This document shows, piece after piece, positions 30,780-40,925 of a DNA stretch of 64,000 bases. Each line of letters starts with the position of its first letter. Position 1 is the stretch's first letter. The notes beneath the pieces are model-generated. The model saw only the letters and a program-made list of their open reading frames with translations. It was not told where the DNA came from and did no database searches. The position numbers and the translations under genes were made by a program. Source of the stretch: Nigrospora sphaerica (lineage: Eukaryota > Ascomycota > Sordariomycetes > Amphisphaeriales > Apiosporaceae); NCBI GenBank assembly GCA_018287875.1, contig JAGVVL010000029.1:620001-684000 (forward strand). Direction: 5' to 3'.

Positions 30780-32846
30780 TTAGACAGATAGGCGTCTTTG
30801 TTGTAAGAATCTAGGTAAATCGGCTTGATTCGCTTTAATGATGGCATTTAAAGCATTTAAATAACTATCAGCCAGCGATTTGATATCGTTTATATTAACT
30901 GTAAAGACCATTTGAGGTGATGCTTTCTCTTCTATTTTTTCTCCTTCCCTTAAATAAATAAAGGAAACACTAGGATCTGCACGTAACCAATTAATAAAGT
31001 TATGAGTGTTATTAAAAATAAAGCTTGGTTGCGCTACATCGACGGTTCCATTTTTTAGCTCAAGTGTGCCGAGTGGATCTATAGGGCATCGGTTAATACG
31101 CTTAATCCATCGAGGGATGCTATCGACTTTGTGTTGATGAATATCTTGTATGGTTGCTTCAAATACTCGGACCGTATAAGCCACTTCAACAGGATGAGCA
31201 ATCGGAATGTTCTTATCTTGGTGTATGTAGTTGCTTAATTTACCATTATGTTCTTGGATCCACTCCGGTGTCACAGATGCCAGTTGCTGGGCTGGATTTT
31301 GCTCTTGCCATAATGGTTTGAGGGATTGTTCTTTCCGAATGGTAATGAATAAACTATAAAAGACCGAGCCTATCATTTCCCTAAAGCCCTTATTTAACGA
31401 TTGACGGAGTATGATCCGTTGTTTTAATTGTTTATTCTTTAATTGTTGGTTAAATATAGTATTTAAAATATTACGTTTTTGGATGGGGTCCTTTTCATTG
31501 TTAAAGTCGTGGAATAATTGGCTTTGTTTTTCACCAAAGGCATTCTCTACGATTGTATTATAGCCTTTGGTATATAATTGTTCAGCAAATATAGCATTTA
31601 AAAGACTACGTTTTTGGATGGAGTTCTCTTTATTTTCATTTGTAAATTGATGAAATAATTGGCTTTGTTTTTCACCAAAGGCATTTCTTATGATTTCGTA
31701 GTAAGCGTGTTCGTCTGTGACCTCAACACTACTTGTAAACTTTCTATACATCTTACCCGCCTCACCAGTTGAGAGATCTCTATAACCTTTGGCATATAAT
31801 TGGTCGACAAATATAGCATTTAAAAGACTACGTTTTTGGATGAGGTTCTTTTCATTTGTAAATTGATGAAATAATTGGCTTTGTTTTTCACCAAAGGCAT
31901 TCCATATGATTTCATTATACGCTTGGCTGTCAGGCATCCCCCTAAACTTACGATATGTCTTATTCGCATAGTCTGTTGACACATCTAGCTTCCCTCTAGC
32001 GTGCGATTGTTGGACAAGTATCTTATCTATTTGACTGCATTTTTGCATGGTATCCATTGGGGTTTGAAGGTTATGGAACCATTGACTTTGTTCTGCACCA
32101 AACGCATTCTCTATGATTTCATTGTAAGCTTTGATATCAATTTTTTGGCTAAATATTCGATTGGAATGCGCTATTAAAAATTGTTGATATCCTTCTGATT
32201 CAATAATGTTGAGAAACTGTTTAACAATCTCAATTAATTTAGTCGGGTAATACTTCAAATCTTCAACGCTGGGCTGTATTTTTATATTATCTGACTCAGG
32301 ATAGTGATCAGTTAGCTTGGTAATATGAGAGAAGGGATCATTTTTGTATTTGTCGGTAGGAAGGAGTGGCGTACCTTTTGCTTTAGTAGAGTGAAAGAAG
32401 ACTGTCACATTGTTTGTTAATTTTTTAAACAAACTGTCTGGCTCTTCTGGATTGGCTGGCAATATTTCGGAAAAGGATTTTGGTGAAGAGGGGACTGGTC
32501 TAGATTCTTTGATTTCAAGACATAATTTATCCATCATCTCGCTTTGTTCTTCTAGTAGCTCAAGTAACCGTGTTTGATAATGCGTAGGCGCGTTGTGGGA
32601 TATCGCAAATTTTAATTCTTGACATATTACCCAGTGTTTAACCGGTTCCCTATCAAAATAGCGACTTTTAATATATTCAAGAGAACGACCTAGTGTCCCA
32701 TGTGCTTCTTCATCACTTGCGGCCAGAGTAGCCGGTAGCTCTACCGCTTCATGGTAGTGGGTTGAAAGCTCCGCTGGACGATTGAGATCTCCTAAATTTT
32801 CAAAAAACTTTGCTTTATCCTTTACGCTTACGCTCTTCGTTTCCAT
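30780..32846 (-). CDS. large internally repeated protein of unknown function, effector-like
   Basis: Not recognised. The intact frame has 688 residues, no signal peptide and no clear membrane segment. Residues 235-470 hold four copies of a 45-70 residue unit whose core reads NAFGEKQSQLFHQF, followed by a helical IQKRSLLNAIF.QQLY stretch. The first copy is the most divergent. The N-terminal 230 residues are charged and helical. The C-terminal 180 residues are a separate, unrepeated region ending LPRFLQQRRLSV. It begins 26 bases after trmD and stands before rplS, so it is probably expressed with them. The size, repeats and lack of recognisable enzyme motifs suggest a secreted effector, which is inference. 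Confidence 0.75.
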   Translation of the reverse strand: METKSVSVKDKAKFFENLGDLNRPAELSTHYHEAVELPATLAASDEEAHGTLGRSLEYIKSRYFDREPVKHWVICQELKFAISHNAPTHYQTRLLELLEEQSEMMDKLCLEIKESRPVPSSPKSFSEILPANPEEPDSLFKKLTNNVTVFFHSTKAKGTPLLPTDKYKNDPFSHITKLTDHYPESDNIKIQPSVEDLKYYPTKLIEIVKQFLNIIESEGYQQFLIAHSNRIFSQKIDIKAYNEIIENAFGAEQSQWFHNLQTPMDTMQKCSQIDKILVQQSHARGKLDVSTDYANKTYRKFRGMPDSQAYNEIIWNAFGEKQSQLFHQFTNEKNLIQKRSLLNAIFVDQLYAKGYRDLSTGEAGKMYRKFTSSVEVTDEHAYYEIIRNAFGEKQSQLFHQFTNENKENSIQKRSLLNAIFAEQLYTKGYNTIVENAFGEKQSQLFHDFNNEKDPIQKRNILNTIFNQQLKNKQLKQRIILRQSLNKGFREMIGSVFYSLFITIRKEQSLKPLWQEQNPAQQLASVTPEWIQEHNGKLSNYIHQDKNIPIAHPVEVAYTVRVFEATIQDIHQHKVDSIPRWIKRINRCPIDPLGTLELKNGTVDVAQPSFIFNNTHNFINWLRADPSVSFIYLREGEKIEEKASPQMVFTVNINDIKSLADSYLNALNAIIKANQADLPRFLQQRRLSV
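31440..32140 (-). repeat. four divergent tandem repeats within the unknown gene
   Basis: The + strand segment gctttgtttttcaccaaagg recurs near 31521, 31670 and 31878, with a diverged copy near 32090. Each lies within a longer similar block (ataattggctttg..., actacgtttttggatg...). Units differ in length because some carry an extra segment of about 25 residues ending MYRKF or TYRKF. Confidence 0.8.
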
Positions 32847-32872
32847 ACTGTATTCAATATCCTAAATAAAGT

Positions 32873-33623
32873 TTACCTTTTCCTATTTGTTGAGATAGTG
32901 TGCATTAAGCACCACTTACCTACTTCAATCACCATAGCATACTCTTTTTGATCATAGCAAATCAGGGCGATACTTTTTGGTATAATCAAGGGCTTTTTTT
33001 GACGCCACGCTTTGATGTGTTGGTGATTTCCACTGAGTAGTATTGGAGGTACGCTAAGTCCTTCGATGACTTCAGGTCGAGTGTAATGCGGGTGATCTAG
33101 TAAGCCTGTGTGACTAAAAGAATCTTGTTGGATAGAGTCTGCATTCCCTACGACATCCGGTATAAGACGGCTGATTGCATCTACCATGCAAAGAATACCA
33201 CATTCTCCACCACTCATAATAAAGTCTCCCATCGACCATAATTCATGAGGAAATAAGGAATAGACTCGTTCATCGATGCCTTCGTAACGACCGGCCACTA
33301 AGAGGAGATGGCGGCGCTGACTCAGCTCCCAGGCTTTTTTTGTTCAAAACGCTGACCATGCGGAGAAAGGTAGCTAACTACGGTTTGATCAGGCATGTGT
33401 TGGGTAGCGGATCGAATGGCTTTGATTAATGGAGGAGCTTTTAGAACCATCCCAGGGCCTCCTCCATAGGGCCTATCATCAATGCGTCGATGCTTATTGT
33501 CACTAAAATCACGCAAATGAATGACTTCAATCGTTATTTTCCCTTTTTTTGTGCTTGGCCTGGCATGCCATAGTTGAGTGCATCAAATATTTCAGGGATA
33601 GGCGCAATAATTTGGATATGCAT
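32873..33623 (-). CDS. trmD: tRNA (guanine-N1)-methyltransferase TrmD
   Basis: Makes m1G37 in tRNAs to prevent frameshifting; SPOUT-fold enzyme. The trefoil-knot residues YLSPHGQRF, AGRYEGIDERV and GDFIMSGGECG are present. Two frame breaks, near 33545 and 33345, each need one more A on the coding strand (QAQKKGKITIEVIHLRDFSDN; FEQKKAWELSQRRHLLLV). Corrected length is 250 residues, normal. The start overlaps the upstream nuclease stop as TAATG. The usual upstream partners rpsP and rimM are absent here. Confidence 0.93.
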
Positions 33624-36179
33624 TATGAGTTTACTTCTTTAATACGGCATAATAATGAATAGGAACAATATTGACAACTAACTTCCCCTTCTTTAGGGGC
33701 GACGGCTGCATATCCTTCATAAAATTCTTTAGCTAATGCTGTGGTGGCTTCTCTCCATTGTGTTAATGCGATATCCCACGGCAACGTATTTTTTTAGTGC
33801 TACTTGAATGAATACCGGTTATCCCAAAACTTTGTTCGCCTATTCCTATAAATTTTCCACCATAGGCAAGTTGTAAGTGCGCCCACGCTATGCCTTTTAC
33901 CTTTTCAGAGAGACTAAGTGTATAAATCGGTAATTGCGGATCAGTGGGCCGATTACTGAACCAACCTTGTCTTTTGAGAGGTTGTAAACTGCTTTTATAG
34001 TCAATAATAAGCAACTGGCCATCGGGTAGTTGGTCGATTCGATCAATCGTTAGATTAAGGGTTAATGGACCAATGGTGATCGCGCGTTCGTATTCTAAGG
34101 CTTGAATACTAAAGTCAGGGCGTTCTTTTTCTACCGCAAACCATTTGGTTAATAATTGAAATAAGCGTTTTTTTCTAAGTAGGTAAACTTAGGTTGCCAT
34201 CGGTATGGTTTTTGTATGGAAAGTTTTTCTAGCGCTTTTGTAATCGTTTGATCTACTATTTGAGCTAGATTGTCTTCTGAAAGATGTTTGAGTGTTTTTT
34301 GGTGTTTAAGTTGTTGCCATATCGATTGCAATATTGAATGAAGTGCCTTGGATTTCTCTGCATAACTAGGCGCTACAGTAGGGCTCGATGCAAAGCGGCC
34401 TTTAAGAGATAAGCGATAATCGCTAAAAGCTCTGAAAGGGCAGATTGCTTGCTTTTTAATTAAATCCGTTCCCCCAATGTTTAATGGTATCTCGCTCATA
34501 GGAAAACCCGACGGATCTTCTACGGTTTCCCACTCCACCTCCGCATGTAAATGTGAAGTTAGAGAGGGTAAGTTGGTTAATCCAAGTGCTAGTGGGCTAG
34601 TATACGAGACGGGATGCAGGTGTGTGGTGGGCGCAGTGAAGCCTGTCGTGATATTACTTAAAATTAAGGGTATGGATGGGTTTGATTCGGTAGAAACTGT
34701 CTTTTGCTTTTTAAAAGCGTAAGGAATAAAAGGATTGAGGTCGTATGCTGGTTGCTCTACAAACCGATTGACCATCCAAAGGCTATCTCCGTATCCTGCA
34801 TTATTTTTCTGATTGTCTATAACGTGCACTTTATGAGGATTAAAAAAAGGATCAAAGGGTACTTGTTTTTCTTTTAATAACTCGCCTAGAAGATGTAAAG
34901 CAGTGTCCTCGTTCATCGTAGGCAGGATATCCTCTAAACTACTAAAGGTTTCTAATAGGGTTAACCATTGTTCATAATAATAGATGTCTTTATTGTGGGG
35001 GGACTGCAAATTAGGCCAGCCCCATGCGGTTAACTGATTCTTCCAATGGGTAACCCACTTTTTAGGGAAAGGGATTGAGTGGGGCATAAAAGATGCTTGG
35101 TAAAATTGTTTAGACTATTCCAAAAATAGGTGCAATGATAAGTCAGTTGATAACTCATTAATTCTGTCTCACTGAGAGAGGGATTATCTTGCTGCCTTAA
35201 TGCATACGCTAATTGAGCGCGAGTAAATTTTTCAAAAGTAGCACCTTTTAGATAAGGAGAAAGTAATAGCAATGTGATCTGATGAATAGTTGCCGGAAAA
35301 TTAAGCTTAAGCATTTCTATCGCAATGCTTATTATAGGGTGAGAGGCTAGCGGACGGGTTTCAAAGGGAAACGATACAGGGCAATCTGCGCGTATCGTTT
35401 TTTGATGGAGGGCTTGATAGACTCCTTGGTAGGTCACAAGGAGGTTTTGACGTTCTTTACTCAGGTTAGGTAACAGGCAAACCACCGTCTGTTCAGGATG
35501 CTGTATGTGTTGCGTGATACTCCATTGTGCCATTTTGAGCATTTCTTCATTCGTATCTTTAAAAGAAAGCGCATGCACTGGGCTAGGGCTATCAGATGCG
35601 GTGTTAAATGCAATGTTTTTAATGTCATAACCCGTTTCCGAAAGTACCGAAAAAACCTTTTTTGGTTAGGAGAAAGTATTTCAAAGCCTAATAGTCCTAT
35701 ATTAATAGGAGGATGGTTTGTCTCGGGAATAAAGTTCTGAATCCAAGTGTCTATATCAATATATTGATGTTGCTTACAATATTTTGTAAAGCGTTGAGCC
35801 CAAATACTCCATATAAAAGGGGTGGGTGTAGTTTTAAACAAAGGATCATGACTATCAATATCCCATTGTTTACAAAAGCGCCACGCTTCAGACGCTAAAA
35901 CAGCTGTCCTCCAAGAAGTGGCTCGTTCTTGATGGATAATATCATACCATACTGCTTTAGCCTGAGTAGTAGTGAGTAAGGTGATAGGATCTGGTAAGGG
36001 TAGTTGGTTTTTTTCCATTGGTTATAAACCCATGCCTCAAACGCAAGGATAGGAACCGACTTAAGTGGTGAATGACAATAGGCGCTCGCTATATTGTTCC
36101 ACTGTTGAGCTGAAATATCGTCTGGGGTAAGAATTAGGTCAACAGAAGTGATTTCCTGTAGTAACCAAGAAGAAAACAC
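33623..36179 (-). CDS. PD-(D/E)XK nuclease with iron-sulfur cysteines, AddB/RecB-like DNA repair protein
   Basis: Probably the nuclease partner of a UvrD-type helicase in double-strand-break repair (the family I know as the 'probable DNA repair protein' type). The N-terminal half resembles an inactivated helicase-like AddB fold. The C-terminal nuclease shows LTIDRIDQLPDG and IIDYKSS, the D...DYK active site. One cysteine (ICPFRAFSDYRL) and a final C-x2-C-x5-C (CQYCSYSLLC) fit the AddB iron-sulfur cluster. Five single-base frame breaks are visible near 36013, 35583, 35108, 34173 and 33790, each repaired in a homopolymer. Corrected length is about 854 residues. The stop overlaps trmD. Confidence 0.8.
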
Positions 36180-36215
36180 ACTATGAATCCGCTAAAATAA
36201 ATCGATTATCGGAAA

Positions 36216-36287
36216 TGGCCGAAGGTGGATTTGAACCACCGACGCAAGGATTTTCAGTCCTACGCTCTACCCCTGAGCTATTCGGCC
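36216..36287 (-). tRNA. tRNA-Phe (GAA)
   Basis: Minus strand: acceptor GGCCGAA pairs with TTCGGCC. The D arm is GCTC-AGGGGTA-GAGC. The anticodon loop is CTGAAAA with anticodon GAA. The T arm is GGTGG-TTCAAAT-CCACC and the discriminator is A. It totals 72 bases with no encoded CCA. The base of the anticodon stem has a T-T mismatch. A short + strand ORF over it is a translation artefact. Confidence 0.95.
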
Positions 36288-36436
36288 CTATTAAGGATGA
36301 AATTATAATAGCTGATTTTTTAATAAGATACTACTTCTTTAATAACTTCCTATGTGCCATTTGGTATAAGGATGGGCGATGGAAGAGAAGAGAGAGCTTA
36401 GTTTTTTCCTAAAATAATAGATATGCTACCGTAAAG

Positions 36437-37104
36437 TTATCGGTCTATAGAGGTGTGCGGACGGTTTTCAACTTGGGATAGCGCTTTTAGAGCGGCGCAA
36501 GATTTTTCTAAAGAAGGATTTTGTCTAAGCGCTTTTTTTAAATAATAGATAGCTTTTTGGGGCTTTTGGTGGCGTAAAGCACACAACCCAAGATTTTCGT
36601 AGGCATTTGCTGTGTTGATATAAGAGGTGTCTTTTGCAGCTTGTAAAAAGTGATGTTCTGCTTGCGTATACCGACGACGATGACATAAAAAGCAGCCATA
36701 GTTATTATGTATGGCTGGGTTTTTGGGGCCCGCTTGCATAGCCTTTAAATGATATTGTTCTGCTTTTTCCCATTCACCTATTTCTTGAAAGAAGTAAGCA
36801 ATGGCACTTTTAACATAGGGGAGTCGGGATCAGTTTTTTCAGCTTCAAATAGTTTTGATTTAGCATACTGTATATCCCCCTTGGCGAGGTAAGCTAATCC
36901 CAATTCCACATTGTAATTAATTCGATGAAGTGGGGTGTGGTAAGTAGTAGGGGAGCCGTCAAAGGAAAAAGGGAAGCGACATCCCCATAAGGAAAAACTG
37001 ATGATAAACAGAAGTGGAGCCAGCATAAGAACAGATCCCATGGTTTTTCGTAAAGTAGAAGATGTCTTATCTAATTTTTGGAATAAATCTTGAAAAATTA
37101 ACAT
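36437..37104 (-). CDS. pilF: PilF/PilW-type TPR lipoprotein of type IV pilus biogenesis
   Basis: Outer-membrane lipoprotein (pilotin) that helps assemble the PilQ secretin. It has a hydrophobic N-terminus with a lipobox-like SLWGC, then TPR units (NVELGLAYLAKGDIQYAKSKL; HNNYGCFLCHRRRYTQAEHHFL; YENLGLCALRHQKPQKAIYYL). The frame breaks near 36823 (C4 for C5), and repair gives DSPYVKSAIAYFFQEIGEWEKAEQYH. Corrected length is about 222 residues. pilF lies near hisS and bamB in many Gammaproteobacteria, which agrees with this neighbourhood. Confidence 0.82.
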
Positions 37105-37214
37105 GCATACCTACTATATTTCGTATAGAATACTATACAATTTACACCGGTATAACCTAATGATTCTATAGTCATTCCTATATCATTTTTCACTTGCTGA
37201 ATGAGAGAGATCGC

Positions 37215-37831
37215 ATGTTAAATCGAATAAAAAATTCTATTTTTTAGGGTATGTATTATTATCCTTGAGTGCCTCTGGTTGGGCAGCGGAGATTTTACTT
37301 TGGCAAGTGCCAGAGGCTAATTCTCAACCGGTTGTCTTTTATCAACAGCCCTCTACAAAAAGCAAAACGGTGACTAGCTTTCACCCCATGCAAATCATGC
37401 AAATCGGAGTTAAACAGAAAGAATGGGTTCAGGTTAATGCATTAGATAACTCAGGACAAACTGCTTGGGTGCGTCTTGAGGATGTAAAATCGATGACAAC
37501 CCTGCAGGTTGAGTTGGAACAAACGAAGGCTGAGGCATACCGTTGTCGGGTATTGGTAAAGGATCCTAAAGGCCGTCAAGTCGGCAATTGTCGCATTGGT
37601 TATCATACGAATGAGGTGTCTGATGAAAAAGTAAAAAAGGCACAGATAGACTTAGAGGCAGCACTGATTAAACAACAAGAAGTGATGGCTCAGGTGATGA
37701 AGCCTCTTTTTGAGCTTTATTTGGAGGAATTTAGAGAAGCGGGTCTACTACCTGAAGAATCTAAACAAGCAGACAATCAAGCAACATCCACTGATAAGTC
37801 CCCCGTTGAATCAAAAAAACAGAGCAAATAA
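37215..37831 (+). CDS. exported SH3-like domain protein
   Basis: Starts MLNRIKNSIF at 37215. A frame break near 37250 (one T missing) joins a signal peptide (LGYVLLSLSASGWAAE) to the mature part. Residues 35-90 resemble a bacterial SH3 domain (VVFYQQPSTKSKTVTSF, KQKEWVQVN, TAWVRLEDV). Then come a predicted helical stretch rich in Lys and Glu and a polar tail. Corrected length is about 205 residues. It ends three bases before htpX, so the two are likely co-expressed; envelope quality control is a reasonable guess. Confidence 0.7.
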
Positions 37832-37834
37832 TCT

Positions 37835-38753
37835 ATGAATATTGTAAAACGTATTTTTCTATTTATCCTGGTCAATTTTTTAATTGTTACCACTTTTTCT
37901 GTTATCACTAATTTATTAGGCGTACATGGTTATTTAACACATCATGGTATAGATTATCAGGCTTTAGCGATCTTCTGTTTAGTATGGGGTATGACGGGAT
38001 CTATTATTTCTTTGCTTCTCTCTCGCGTGATGGCAAAATTATTGATGGGCGTGAATCTCATTCACCCTAATACTGTCATTCCAGAAGAAAAGCAGTTGAT
38101 TCACGTCGTTTATTCCTTAGCCCGTCGCTTAGGTTTAAGCGTCATGCCTCAAGTTGGTATTTACTATTCTAATGAATTAAATGCCTTTGCCACTGGACCG
38201 ACTAAAAACAAAGCATTAGTAGCCGTATCTAGTGGTTTATTGACGCATATGACAGCAGACGAATTAGAGGGAGTGCTGGCGCATGAAATGAGCCATGTTA
38301 GTAATGGAGATATGGTGACTATGACTTTAGTGCAAGGCGTGGTGAATGCTTTCTCCTTATTCTTATCTCGTGCTATTGCTTATATCCTAAGTAATTTGTG
38401 GAGCCGCAATAATAACCGAGATAGACAACCTCATATTACTGCATTTTATCGTCCTTTAGTATTTGTCTTGGATATTTTCTTTACCTTATTAGGTAGTATG
38501 GTTATTGCAGCATTTTCACGTTACCGAGAATATAGAGCAGATCGAGGCGGCGCTCAATTAGTGGGACGTGCAAAAATGATTGCGGCTTTAGAGCGCTTAC
38601 AAGTCGTATTCACGCCGAATAAACAGAAGACTACGTTAATTGAACCATTGACGATCAATAAGCAAAATAAGCGATCCAAGCACGGTGGTTTTTTCATTAT
38701 TGTCTACTCACCCTGATCTTGAGCTCCGTATTGCAGCATTGCGCAATCAGTAA
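37835..38753 (+). CDS. htpX: membrane zinc metalloprotease HtpX
   Basis: Inner-membrane M48 protease that degrades damaged membrane proteins together with FtsH. Two N-terminal membrane segments are clear. The zinc motif is HEMSH (VLAHEMSHVSNGDM), and the third ligand lies in SRYREYRADRGGA. The C-terminal frame breaks near 38690 in a run of six T. The true end reads LLSTHPDLELRIAALRNQ to 38753. Repair here needs either one T fewer or two more, unlike the single additions elsewhere. Corrected length is about 306 residues. Confidence 0.93.
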
Positions 38754-38799
38754 GAAATAGATATTTTTATACATTCTAAATTTTGAGCAGACTGTTATT

Positions 38800-38979
38800 T
38801 TGATTAAAAACCATACTTCTTTATTTATTTTTAATAAACATAATCATTTAGAAATGGTGATTACGGATTATAATAAAGATATTAATATGCTTTCTTCAAT
38901 GAAAGCTATCGATCCATTAGAGGACTTATGGGAAGAAGAGGAAGTAGAAGTATATGATTACGATATAGATTCTCTATAG
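38800..38979 (+). CDS. possible small acidic protein
   Basis: A 59-codon frame starting TTG (or ATG at 38854) in the gap between htpX and argS. The C-terminal half is strongly acidic (LEDLWEEEEVEVYDYDIDSL). No homologue is recognised. No clear ribosome binding site precedes either start. It may be chance. Confidence 0.3.
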   Translation: MIKNHTSLFIFNKHNHLEMVITDYNKDINMLSSMKAIDPLEDLWEEEEVEVYDYDIDSL

Positions 38980-39009
38980 AAGCTAAGTAATCATATACTG
39001 CTTTTCGGT

Positions 39010-40776
39010 TTACATGGATTCTAGGGTACGGATACCGAGCAAATGAAATCCATTGCTTAATACTCCTTTGATGCCTTGTATTAGGAGTAAGCGAGCATTG
39101 CGCAGCCCCTCTTCTTGACTAAGGACAGGCGTTTGGTTGTAGTAGCTATGAAATTGTTTAGCCAAATGACGCAAGTATTGCAGTAATATTGAGGGTTCTC
39201 CTTCTTTAGCGGCTTGCACTAAGATACTACTGTATAAACTCAATTGTTTAATAATCTGCATTTCTTCAGGTAAAGTTAATGCCTCAATTGAAGCATGCCC
39301 TTTTTGTATATCCCATTTTAACTCTTTTGCGTTTAATTGACGCATAAGACTCGCAATGCGAGCATAAGCATATTGTAAATAATATACGGGATTTTGATGA
39401 GATTGAGATTTGGCAAGGTTTAAATCAAAATCGATGGACTGATTAGATTTTCTTAGTATAAAAAAGACTCGAGCCGCATCATTGCCTACCTCTTCTCTAA
39501 GTGCTCGAAGCGTAATAAACTCACCACTTCGTGTAGACAGTGGTAATTTTTCATGGTCGCGATATAAGGACACCATTTGTAAGGTACTAAAAGCAATATG
39601 AGAAGATTTATGTCCCAATGCTTGAATGACAGCATGAATTCTAGCTAAATAACCGTGATGATCCGCTCCTAATAAATTAATAATACGACTAAATTTTCTT
39701 TCTTCTAAAATATTAATGCGATAGGCTGCATCTACCGCAAAGTAAGTGGGCTGTCCGTTCGCACGTAATAACACACGATCTTTATCATCTCCAAAATGCG
39801 TAGAGCAAAACCATAAGTTTCCTTCCGCTTGATAAGTATATCCGGATTTTATGAGGCGTTCTACGATGATATTGACAGCATTGGCGTCAATTAAGCTTTT
39901 CTCAGAGAACCAATGATCAAAATTGACCCCAAACTCAGTTAAATCTTCTTTCATATCCTGTAGGATATAATGTAATCCAAATTGAAGTAATTGATTATAT
40001 TTTTCAGATCCTAGTAAATTTTTTGCTCGAAGAATAAGGGCATCGATGAATACTTCTTTGTTCCCTCCCTTGGGCTCATCAAGCGGTAGTTGATCCATAA
40101 CAGTCTCAATAGGCTCGTAGAAAGTATCATGATACTTTTGCTTTAAATCAGTAGCGATGTGCGCAATATATGCCCCTTGATAGCCATTGCTTGGAAAGGT
40201 TAGGCTTTTATTTGAAACTTTTTCTAAGTAACGTAACCAAATACTACAAGCTAAAATATCGACTTGGCGACCTGCATCATTAATATAATATTCGGTATGT
40301 ACTTTATACCCAACGGCTTTTAATAAACGCGCTAATATATCACCATGTGCTGCAGCCCGCCCATGACCAACGTGTAAAGGACCGGTTGGATTAGAAGAAA
40401 CAAATTCTAATAAAATCGGTTCTTTATGACTTTCAAATTGATGGACTGGTTGGTCTACTACTTTAACTAAAGTATTTAGCCACGCTTCGGGTTGAATAAA
40501 AAAATTAATAAAACCCGGTGCGGCTACTTCTACTTTCTGAAACAGTCCCATATCCTCTTCAGATAAATGATGGAAAGCACCTACTATCTGTTGAGCAATA
40601 CTCATTGGCTTTTGTTGTAATATCTTTGCTAAACTTAATGCAATACTACTAGAAAAATCTCCGTGTGTATCGGCTTTAGTAGGTTCAACGAGTGGGGTAA
40701 TGGGTGTTTCAAATTTAATATGATGAAAAGCTATCTCTATAGCTTTTTGTAAAGATTCTTGGATAATAGACTGCAT
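39010..40776 (-). CDS. argS: arginine--tRNA ligase
   Basis: Class I synthetase charging tRNA-Arg. The HIGH-type motif is HVGHGR (SSNPTGPLHVGHGRAAAHGD), with YYINDAGRQ and the C-terminal DALR domain (YARIASLMRQL). The KMSKS position is EKLPLSTRSGEFITL, a common ArgRS variant. ATG at 40776 is preferred over an in-frame TTG at 40800. It gives 588 residues, the usual size. The frame is intact, and the gene is divergent from lysS. Confidence 0.96.
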   Translation of the reverse strand: MQSIIQESLQKAIEIAFHHIKFETPITPLVEPTKADTHGDFSSSIALSLAKILQQKPMSIAQQIVGAFHHLSEEDMGLFQKVEVAAPGFINFFIQPEAWLNTLVKVVDQPVHQFESHKEPILLEFVSSNPTGPLHVGHGRAAAHGDILARLLKAVGYKVHTEYYINDAGRQVDILACSIWLRYLEKVSNKSLTFPSNGYQGAYIAHIATDLKQKYHDTFYEPIETVMDQLPLDEPKGGNKEVFIDALILRAKNLLGSEKYNQLLQFGLHYILQDMKEDLTEFGVNFDHWFSEKSLIDANAVNIIVERLIKSGYTYQAEGNLWFCSTHFGDDKDRVLLRANGQPTYFAVDAAYRINILEERKFSRIINLLGADHHGYLARIHAVIQALGHKSSHIAFSTLQMVSLYRDHEKLPLSTRSGEFITLRALREEVGNDAARVFFILRKSNQSIDFDLNLAKSQSHQNPVYYLQYAYARIASLMRQLNAKELKWDIQKGHASIEALTLPEEMQIIKQLSLYSSILVQAAKEGEPSILLQYLRHLAKQFHSYYNQTPVLSQEEGLRNARLLLIQGIKGVLSNGFHLLGIRTLESM

Positions 40777-40925
40777 AAAATGATAGATTGCGTGAAGCAA
40801 GTGAGCGCTTCATCATGAAAAAATTATCATACCAAAGCTAGAATAAAATGCCTATTCACTCAGTATAGCTGTTATAGATATGCTACACTATTTCCTTTTG
40901 ATGCTCTAAGAATATACCTTAATTT

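Noticed and set aside
36215..36412. Plus-strand ORF starting MAEGGFEPPTQGFS
   Set aside because: It lies on the antisense strand of tRNA-Phe. This type of peptide is a well-known false translation of tRNA genes.
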